A DNA stretch of 64,000 nt, from positions 390,529-454,528 of the forward strand of contig NZ_NESM01000001.1 in the NCBI RefSeq assembly GCF_002778285.1, given 5' to 3'. The position numbers and the translations under genes are program-made. Position 1 is the stretch's first letter; every line of letters starts with the position of its first letter. This document shows, piece by piece, positions 58,255 to 64,000 of the stretch. This stretch comes from Limnohabitans sp. 15K. GTDB lineage: Bacteria; Pseudomonadota; Gammaproteobacteria; Burkholderiales; Burkholderiaceae_C. The notes beneath the pieces were generated by a model that ran no database searches, was not told where the DNA came from, and worked only from the letters and a program-made list of their open reading frames with translations.

Positions 58255-59997
58255 TCAAATCTTGGCCACCGAAGCCACCAGCAAAGCCGCCTGACCGTGG
58301 TCCAGCGCCTGCAAGCAACGGGCAATGGCCGCAGGCAAGTCTTCGGGTCGGGAGACCCGCTCGCCGTGTGCACCAAAGGCTTGGGCCACTTGTTCAAACT
58401 GTCGTTTTTCGCCCTTCAGACGGGCCTGAAATTCGCCCGCCTTGGCAGCAGGGCCATCGGGATGCACACGCAGCACGGCTTCCTTGACGGCTTGCCAGCC
58501 ACCGTTGTCCAGCACCACCGTGAGGATGGGCAAGCCTCGGGCTTGGGCCACGGCATAGACCGAGGTCGGGGTCGAAAAATGAAAGCCACCATCGCCTTCG
58601 ATGTGCACCACCCGGTCCTTGGGCCTGGCCAGCTTGACGCCCAGCGCCATGCCAGCGCTGTAGCCCAAGCCGCCACCCGCGCCCCCTAAAAAACTCAAGG
58701 GCTGGGTGCGCGGGATTTGCTGCAACACCGCAGGCGAATTGCGAATGGCTTCGTTGATGACCACGTCATCGGGGCGCAACTGCAAACCAATTTGGGCGCA
58801 GACCCAAGCCGGGTTGAGGGCGTCTTCTGTCCCAGGGTTTTGTGCGGCGGCGGCCACACGCGCCAGCCGCTGCTGGCGCTGCGCGCTCCAACCTGCCATG
58901 CGATGGGCCACTTTCTGGTGAAAGGCGTCGTCGGCCAGCGACAGCACGGCCTGGTGCAGGTCACGCAGGGCCAGCGCACAGTCAGCAGGCCAACGCACAT
59001 CGCTGGCAAAACCCCAGGCCGGGAAATCTTTCTTGATCGGATCCACGTCGATGTGCACCCATCGGGTGTCTTCGCGGGCACGGGTCTGGTGCGGCAACCA
59101 CGGCACGTCGATGTCCAGCAGCAAACCCCAATCGGTGTCGGGCAACAGCGGTGTCGGGTCAAAGCCAAAAAAGCAAGGTGATTCGCGCGAGATGCACAAC
59201 CAGCTGGGGCTGAACTCCACCACCCGAATGCCGCACAACTCGGCCAACGCCTCCAAGGCCTGCACGGCTTCTGGCTTGCGTCCCAAATAAGAAGTGATCA
59301 CCAGCGGGTTCTCGGCCGCCATCAACTCGCGGGCGATAAGCAGCGTCGCCTCAGCAGGCAAGGCCCCCATGCGCACTTCGCCATAACGGGCAGCGGGGTA
59401 GGTCTTGACTTGCTCGGATGGCCAAGTTTCAGCCAGGGTCTCGCGTGGCAGCGTCATGTAGACCGGGCCCGCAGGTTCGGTGTGCATCACGCTGTGGGCC
59501 CGGCGCACCACTTCTTTGGCCACCACACCCGAGGGCAGGTTGTATTCCCACTTGACGTAGGGGCGCACCAGCGAAGCGATGTCAAAAGGGTCCTGCACAT
59601 AGTGCACATAGTTGTCACGCGCACCGGGCAACTCGCCGTGCAAGGCATAGGGCGACTTGCCAGCCATGAGCAAGACCGGCAAACGCGCCCGCATCAGGTT
59701 GTGCATGCCCATGGCCGAGTTGGCGGTACCCGCGTCCACATGCACCATGACGCCCTGCCCTTGGCCGGTGACGGCAGCGTATCCGCCTGCCATGTGGATG
59801 GCCACGTTTTCATGCGGACACAGCACCACTTCGGGCATGGCCTGGCCCTCGACTTGCAGGCGAGCCATTTCGTCGATCAGGGTCACATGGTCGGTGCCCA
59901 GGTTGGAAAACAGGTAGCGAATCCCGGTCTCTTGCAGACCCTCCAAAAAGTAACGGGCCGTGGTGTGCTGAGTGCCTGTAGCAGTGGAATCGGTCAT
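58255..59997 (-). CDS. Thiamine-diphosphate-dependent enzyme, 2-oxo-acid decarboxylase / acetolactate-synthase-like
   Basis: 580 residues from ATG 59995-59997. The cofactor-activating Glu is in VLCPHENVAIHMAGGYAAVT, and the C-terminal ThDP motif runs HIEGDGGFHFSTPTSVYAVA to VLDNGGWQAVKEA (GDG...N). It resembles benzoylformate decarboxylase and AHAS-like proteins. Upstream in the operon is an aldehyde dehydrogenase (8-base gap), fitting decarboxylation of an aryl 2-oxo acid to an aldehyde that is then oxidised. The open frame further upstream is a shadow of the dehydrogenase gene. Confidence 0.9.
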   Translation of the reverse strand: MTDSTATGTQHTTARYFLEGLQETGIRYLFSNLGTDHVTLIDEMARLQVEGQAMPEVVLCPHENVAIHMAGGYAAVTGQGQGVMVHVDAGTANSAMGMHNLMRARLPVLLMAGKSPYALHGELPGARDNYVHYVQDPFDIASLVRPYVKWEYNLPSGVVAKEVVRRAHSVMHTEPAGPVYMTLPRETLAETWPSEQVKTYPAARYGEVRMGALPAEATLLIARELMAAENPLVITSYLGRKPEAVQALEALAELCGIRVVEFSPSWLCISRESPCFFGFDPTPLLPDTDWGLLLDIDVPWLPHQTRAREDTRWVHIDVDPIKKDFPAWGFASDVRWPADCALALRDLHQAVLSLADDAFHQKVAHRMAGWSAQRQQRLARVAAAAQNPGTEDALNPAWVCAQIGLQLRPDDVVINEAIRNSPAVLQQIPRTQPLSFLGGAGGGLGYSAGMALGVKLARPKDRVVHIEGDGGFHFSTPTSVYAVAQARGLPILTVVLDNGGWQAVKEAVLRVHPDGPAAKAGEFQARLKGEKRQFEQVAQAFGAHGERVSRPEDLPAAIARCLQALDHGQAALLVASVAKI

Positions 59998-60005
59998 GGG
60001 TCGGG

Positions 60006-61451
60006 TCAATCGTTGCAAGGCATGAACACATGCTTGGTTTCCATGAAGTCGTTCAGGCCTTCCACGCCATGCAAACGGCCAAAACCGCTTTGGCGGTAGC
60101 CACCGGTCTCGATTTCGGCAAACAAGCGGTTGTGTGCGTTCACCCAGACATTGCCAAACTTGATGCGGCGGGCGATGTTGCGGGCAGCGCGGTAGTCCTG
60201 CGTCCACACCGATGCGGCCAGACCGTAACGTGTCGCGTTAGCACGCTGCACCGCTTCATCGTCTGAACTGAAGGTCTCCAGTGTGATCAGTGGACCAAAA
60301 ATTTCGTCCTGTACAAAATGGCTGCTCAGGTCTTGCGTGGCCACCAGCGACGGCGTGATGAACGCGCCGCCGCGGGGTGTGTCTGCGGGCACTTGGCCCG
60401 CCAGCAGCACGCGGCAGTCTGTCGCGGCCGCGCGCACCTCTTCCAATAAGCGGGCCTGGTTGCGCTGGTCAATCAAGGGGCCCATGGCCGAAGTGGGCTG
60501 GTTGCCGGGACCCACTTTGACCTGTGACAAAGCCAAGCTCAGTTGCGCAGAAAAGTCAGCCGCCACCGATTCGTGCACCAAGACACGGCTGATGGCGGTG
60601 CACATTTGCCCCGCCATGACACAAGCGCCGCCCACAATACCGCGCACAGCAGCCTGAAGGTCGGCATCTGAGCGCACCATGGCCGGGGCCTTGCCACCCA
60701 ACTCCAGCGACAGGCGGGTCAGGTTCTTGGCCGTCGACAGCGCAATTTGTTTGCCCACATGGGTCGAACCCGTGAAGCTGATGACATCCACCTCGGGGTG
60801 CGCGCACAGGTGCTGCGTGGCCACGATGTCTTGCTCAATGAAGGAGTTGATGACGCCTGCCGGAATGCGCTCGTCGGCCACCAGACAGGCCATGACCTGG
60901 GTGTGCACCAACGCGGTTTGGTGTGCGGCCTTGATGACCACGGTGCAGCCTGCGGCCAGCGCTGGGGCCAAAGAGCGCACCAGCAAAGTCACAGGTGCAT
61001 TCCAGGGCACGATGATGGCGGCCACGCCGATCGCTTCGCGCTCGATGTGCGAGTAAACATCGGGCTCCATCTCAATGACGCGGCCAAACAGGTTACGCGC
61101 CAGCCCGGCGTAATAACGCAGCTCGGAAATACCGGCCATGACTTCGCCCTCGGCCTCGCGCTGCAACTTGCCGTTGAGCTGCACCAGGGTCTGGACCACT
61201 TGGGCCTTGTTGTGCTCCAGGCGATCGGCAAACAGGCGCAGCACGTCTGCGCGCAGCTTGGGCTGCTGCGCCCAGGTGGTGGTCTCGAATGCTGTGCGAG
61301 CGCAAGCGATGGCGTGGTCAACTTCTTGCACACTCGCGGCCACAAATCGGGCCGCTTTTTCGCCCGTGGCGGGATCGATCGAATCGCCACACATGGCTGG
61401 GTTGTAGCCCTTGATCCACTGGCCCGAGATGTAATTTTCTGCAATGTGCAT
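60006..61451 (-). CDS. Aldehyde dehydrogenase (NAD-dependent)
   Basis: 481 residues. ALDH landmarks are IIVPWNAPVTLLVRSLAPAL, ISFTGSTHVGKQIA, the general base Glu in LSLELGGKAPAMV, the nucleophilic Cys in GQMCTAISRVLVHES and EIFGPLITLETF. It oxidises an aldehyde to the acid, probably an aromatic one given its neighbours. It is the first gene of the operon; the divergent MarR gene lies 200 bases upstream across an 18-bp palindrome. Confidence 0.94.
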   Translation of the reverse strand: MHIAENYISGQWIKGYNPAMCGDSIDPATGEKAARFVAASVQEVDHAIACARTAFETTTWAQQPKLRADVLRLFADRLEHNKAQVVQTLVQLNGKLQREAEGEVMAGISELRYYAGLARNLFGRVIEMEPDVYSHIEREAIGVAAIIVPWNAPVTLLVRSLAPALAAGCTVVIKAAHQTALVHTQVMACLVADERIPAGVINSFIEQDIVATQHLCAHPEVDVISFTGSTHVGKQIALSTAKNLTRLSLELGGKAPAMVRSDADLQAAVRGIVGGACVMAGQMCTAISRVLVHESVAADFSAQLSLALSQVKVGPGNQPTSAMGPLIDQRNQARLLEEVRAAATDCRVLLAGQVPADTPRGGAFITPSLVATQDLSSHFVQDEIFGPLITLETFSSDDEAVQRANATRYGLAASVWTQDYRAARNIARRIKFGNVWVNAHNRLFAEIETGGYRQSGFGRLHGVEGLNDFMETKHVFMPCND

Positions 61452-61555
61452 GGTGATTGGCTGTGCCTTGTGCTGCCGAGCTTGACCCTGTCACCTGTTG
61501 GGGAAGCATCGACACGATTTCAGGGCTTGTCCGGAGTGACAAGTCATGGTTTTAT

Positions 61556-61573
61556 TGGTTAGCATGCTAACCA
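61556..61573. promoter_or_regulatory. MarR operator palindrome
   Basis: TGGTTAGCATGCTAACCA is a perfect 18-bp palindrome 105 bases upstream of the aldehyde dehydrogenase gene and 79 bases upstream of marR. TTAGCATGCTAA-like sites are typical of MarR-family repressors of aromatic-acid operons. Confidence 0.82.
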
Positions 61574-61651
61574 TATGAAGCCTTCTGATGCTACGCAGCA
61601 AGCGACCCCTGCCAATTGGGTCAAACCCTGAATACCTGTCACCTGGCTGCC

Positions 61652-62110
61652 ATGTCCTCTCTCTACCAACGCCCCGGTTTTTTGCTCAGACGCGCACACC
61701 AGCTCTCGGTCGGGTTGTTCGAACACGAGTGCCAAACACTGAAACTGACACCGCCTCAGTTTGGCGTGCTGCACATGCTGATGCACAGTGAGGCCCTGGA
61801 CCAAGCCAGCCTGGCCCGAAGTTTGGGTTTGGACAAAGTGACGGTGTTGCATGTGGTGAGGGGTCTTGAAACACGCGGCTGGCTCACCCGACAAGCCAGC
61901 GTCACAGACCGCCGCAGGTGGACATTGACGCTGTCCGACGAAGGCAAGGCTGTTTTTTTGCAAGCCCAAGACTTGGCACACCAAGCCTCTGAGCAGCTTC
62001 TGTCGCCTCTGGACGGCGGTGAACAACAGCAACTGATCCTGTTGCTGGAAAAACTCTGTCAAGGACTGGAAGCCGAGGCGCGCACCCCGTTTGATCCGCG
62101 TTCTGTTTAA
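61652..62110 (+). CDS. MarR family transcriptional regulator
   Basis: 152 residues from ATG 61652; an upstream in-frame TTG at 61616 is less likely. The start MSSLYQRPGFLLRRAHQLSV is typical of aromatic-acid-sensing MarR proteins. The winged helix is LDQASLARSLGLDKVTVLHV then VRGLETRGWLTR, with the wing VTDRRRWTLTLSDEG. It is expected to bind the palindrome at 61556-61573 and release it when the pathway substrate, or a CoA or acid form of it, is present. Divergent from the five-gene operon. Confidence 0.92.
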   Translation: MSSLYQRPGFLLRRAHQLSVGLFEHECQTLKLTPPQFGVLHMLMHSEALDQASLARSLGLDKVTVLHVVRGLETRGWLTRQASVTDRRRWTLTLSDEGKAVFLQAQDLAHQASEQLLSPLDGGEQQQLILLLEKLCQGLEAEARTPFDPRSV

Positions 62111-62136
62111 GGCCTATTTCGGGGCAGATTTCAGGC

Positions 62137-63411
62137 TCATTGAGGCCGTACCATCTTGCAAGTGCTGGGCAAGCGGGCCTGCTCGGCCTTGATCTGCCGC
62201 ACCACCTTGAAGCCATAGCCTGAGCCTTCGACATCAAACGGCACGCCGGGTTCACCTTGGCGCTGCATCACGCCCACCACCAGCGGCTGCTGAAACTGGT
62301 GGTCTTCGGCCCGCATGAAACCGGTTTGTCCAGCCATGCTGACGCGGGCTTTTTCAAGTGCCAGCGCCAAAGCAATCGGCTCGGTGCTGCCCGCTTTTTC
62401 AACCGCTTGCGCGAGCGCCTCGACCATCAGCTGCATGCGCACATGCACATAGTCTTCTGAGGGCTTGCTGAAACGCTGGCGAAAAGATTGGTAAAAAGCC
62501 GCGCTGGCTTGGCCCGGCACATTGGGCAACCAGTCGGCTACGGCGATCACACGGTCCAAACCGGCATCACCCAAGGCAGCTGGCGCACCCAATGCATTGC
62601 CATAAAAGGTGTAAAACTTGCCGTTGTAACCCGCCTCGCGGGCAGCCTTGACCAGCAATGTCAAGTCATTGCCCCAGTTGCCGGTGATGACCGCTTGTGC
62701 GCCGCTGGCTTTGATCTTGGCGGCATAAGGCAAAAAGTCTTTCACGCGGCCAATCGGGTGCAGCTCTTCGCCCACAATTTTCACATCCGGACGCAGTTCG
62801 CCAATTTGTTTGCGTGCTTCACGCAGCACGGCTTGGCCAAAGCTATAGTCCTGCCCAATCAAATAAGCCGCTTCGATTTTTTTGTCTTCGCGAAACACCT
62901 GCATGAGCGCCGTCATGCGCATGTCGGCGTGGGCGTCAAAACGGAAGTGCCAGAAGCTGCACTTCTCGTTCGTCAGCGCCGGGTCCACCGCCGAGTAATT
63001 CAAGAAGAGCACGCGTTTGCTCGGTTCGCGTTCGTTGTGTTTGTTGATCGCATCGATCAAGGCGGAGGCATTGGCCGAGGAATTGCCTTGCAAGACCACC
63101 TGCGCGCCGTCGTCGATGGCCGACTTGAGGGACGACAAAGCCTCTTCACTTTGGCCCTTGCTGTCATAGCGCTCCAGCAACATGGGCCGCATGCCCTGCG
63201 CGGTTTTGACGCCACCACGCGCGTTGACGCGCTCCACCGCCCAAGCGATGTTGCGCACCACCGCCTCGCCTGTGTTGCCAAAGGGGCCACTCAGGCCTTC
63301 AATCAGCGCCAGCTTGATGGGGGCAGGCGACTGCGCCATAGCGGGCAGGAAGAAAAGAGCAGCAGCCAAGGAAATCAGCGCACGACGGGAAGAAATCAAA
63401 GACAAACGCAT
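62137..63411 (-). CDS. ABC transporter substrate-binding protein, branched-chain amino acid (LivJ/K) type
   Basis: 424 residues from ATG 63409-63411. A signal peptide, MRLSLISSRRALISLAAALF, ends near PAMAQ. The Peripla_BP_6 fold is seen in IKLALIEGLSGPFGNTGEAV, QVVLQGNSSANASALIDAIN, AAYLIGQDYSFGQAVLREAR and GAQAVITGNWGNDLTLLVKA. It is a periplasmic receptor for amino acids, amides or aromatic acids. No permease or ATPase genes are adjacent. It is convergent with marR (26 bases between stops), so a link to the aromatic operon is possible but not shown. Confidence 0.92.
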   Translation of the reverse strand: MRLSLISSRRALISLAAALFFLPAMAQSPAPIKLALIEGLSGPFGNTGEAVVRNIAWAVERVNARGGVKTAQGMRPMLLERYDSKGQSEEALSSLKSAIDDGAQVVLQGNSSANASALIDAINKHNEREPSKRVLFLNYSAVDPALTNEKCSFWHFRFDAHADMRMTALMQVFREDKKIEAAYLIGQDYSFGQAVLREARKQIGELRPDVKIVGEELHPIGRVKDFLPYAAKIKASGAQAVITGNWGNDLTLLVKAAREAGYNGKFYTFYGNALGAPAALGDAGLDRVIAVADWLPNVPGQASAAFYQSFRQRFSKPSEDYVHVRMQLMVEALAQAVEKAGSTEPIALALALEKARVSMAGQTGFMRAEDHQFQQPLVVGVMQRQGEPGVPFDVEGSGYGFKVVRQIKAEQARLPSTCKMVRPQ

Positions 63412-63475
63412 ATTGAAAATAGAACCCGCACTCACACGGGTCAAGGCCGAAAGCCGCGCAGTTTAACGGCTCGGT

Positions 63476-64000
63476 TTAAACCAGTTCGTGCAAAGGCCAA
63501 CGCGGCTTGACGTCGAAGCTGTAACGCGCCTCGGCCACTTGCGCGCCGGATTGCAAGCGCATGGCGGCGGCCATGGCGATCATGGCGCCGTTGTCGGTGC
63601 ACAGGTGGAGCTCGGGGTAGTGCACGCGCACCCCAGCTTTGGCGCAAGCAGCATTCAACTGCCCACGCAACTCGCGGTTGGCCCCAACGCCACCGGCCAC
63701 CACCAAACGCTTCATGCCCGTGGCCTTGAGCGCGTTCATGGATTTTTTGAGCAGGACTTCCACAATCGCCGCCTGGGTGGAAGCAGCCAAGTCGGCCCGC
63801 TCGGGCGCGCCTTCGGTGTGGGCAGCGGGGCCAATCTTTTGGCTTTGGGTGAGCACCGCCGTCTTGAGGCCCGCAAAAGAAAAATCAAAGTCACCGCTGT
63901 GCAGCAAAGGCCGAGGCAACTTGTAAGCCGCCGGATTGCCCTGCTCAGCCAAACGCGACAGGCCCGGCCCGCCCGGATAAGGCAAGCCCATGAGCTTGGC
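63476..64000 (-). CDS. tsaD: tRNA N6-adenosine threonylcarbamoyltransferase TsaD (partial, N-terminus beyond window)
   Basis: The last 174 residues are visible; the frame is open at the right edge. Landmarks are [28 protein letters not shown] and [20 protein letters not shown], all ASKHA/TsaD signatures near the ATP and metal site. TsaD transfers the threonylcarbamoyl group to A37 of ANN-reading tRNAs with TsaB and TsaE. The C-terminus [10 protein letters not shown] is normal. Confidence 0.95.
   Translation of the reverse strand, partial: AKLMGLPYPGGPGLSRLAEQGNPAAYKLPRPLLHSGDFDFSFAGLKTAVLTQSQKIGPAAHTEGAPERADLAASTQAAIVEVLLKKSMNALKATGMKRLVVAGGVGANRELRGQLNAACAKAGVRVHYPELHLCTDNGAMIAMAAAMRLQSGAQVAEARYSFDVKPRWPLHELV

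Noticed and set aside
61575-61631. An 18-codon open frame (MKPSDATQQATPANWVKP) between the MarR operator and marR
   Set aside because: It has no convincing ribosome site or conservation evidence; it could be a leader peptide but nothing in the sequence supports it.

Overview
The window reads as one stretch of chromosome from a beta-proteobacterium of the order Burkholderiales, most likely a freshwater member of the Comamonadaceae (Limnohabitans/Rhodoferax-like). That placement is an inference. It rests on the rpsO-pnp-quinone oxidoreductase gene order, the many Bug/TctC-type solute-binding proteins, the high GC content and the style of the catabolic genes. The window holds 62 protein genes, two of them cut by the window edges. 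I found no rRNA, tRNA, CRISPR array, prophage or complete insertion sequence. No gene-free stretch is longer than about 255 bases.

Layout. 1-3585 (minus): core genes rpsO and pnp, followed by a quinone oxidoreductase cut by the left edge. 3822-5402: a class I aminotransferase and a small secreted protein. 5492-14816 (minus): a recC-recB-recD operon joined by ATGA overlaps. A REP-type palindrome family sits beside recD and, unusually, inside the recC and recD reading frames. 15053-18218: a six-repeat beta-flower-type secreted protein, a HupE/UreJ-like membrane protein translationally coupled to a TPR protein, and a 50-residue exported peptide. 18276-26491: small-molecule catabolic genes (flavin reductase, SDR, DMT exporter, cyclase, TauD-type dioxygenase, Bug protein, RraA/aldolase-like protein, ornithine-cyclodeaminase-like and D-amino-acid-oxidase-like enzymes). 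26494-28532: a hypothetical protein, a cysteine-less glutaredoxin-like protein, a membrane-anchored Mrr-like protein and a cupin.

28574-32421: a Bug protein, a beta-keto acid cleavage enzyme and a hydroxyacyl dehydrogenase, with a divergent LysR regulator. 32880-41305: a complete tripartite tricarboxylate transporter (TctC-TctB-TctA) with MmgE/PrpD and SDR genes, divergent from a GntR/FCD regulator that leads a second Bug plus MmgE/PrpD operon. Two identical TCGTATACGA operators lie between the two transcription units. 41324-42451: a Stealth-type sugar-phosphate transferase. 42530-48251: an SOS region with umuC under one LexA box and umuD-cho-(PNPOx-like) under another. Between them lie a SOUL protein, a RelE/BrnA-like toxin-antitoxin pair, an HNH nuclease and folB.

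48393-54368: hydrolases and a hydratase (2-keto-4-pentenoate hydratase-like, MBL fold, alpha/beta hydrolase, C45 acyltransferase/peptidase, M81 peptidase). 54361-61451 (minus): a five-gene operon (aldehyde dehydrogenase, ThDP 2-oxo-acid decarboxylase-like enzyme, Bug protein, two flavin monooxygenases), divergent from a MarR regulator across a perfect 18-bp palindrome. It looks like an uncharacterised aromatic-acid pathway. 62137-64000 (minus): a branched-chain-amino-acid-type ABC binding protein and the C-terminal part of tsaD.

Two themes stand out. One is a heavy-duty DNA-repair content (RecBCD, UmuD, UmuC, Cho, two LexA boxes). The other is a set of regulator-controlled catabolic islands, most with an orphan Bug-type periplasmic binding protein.
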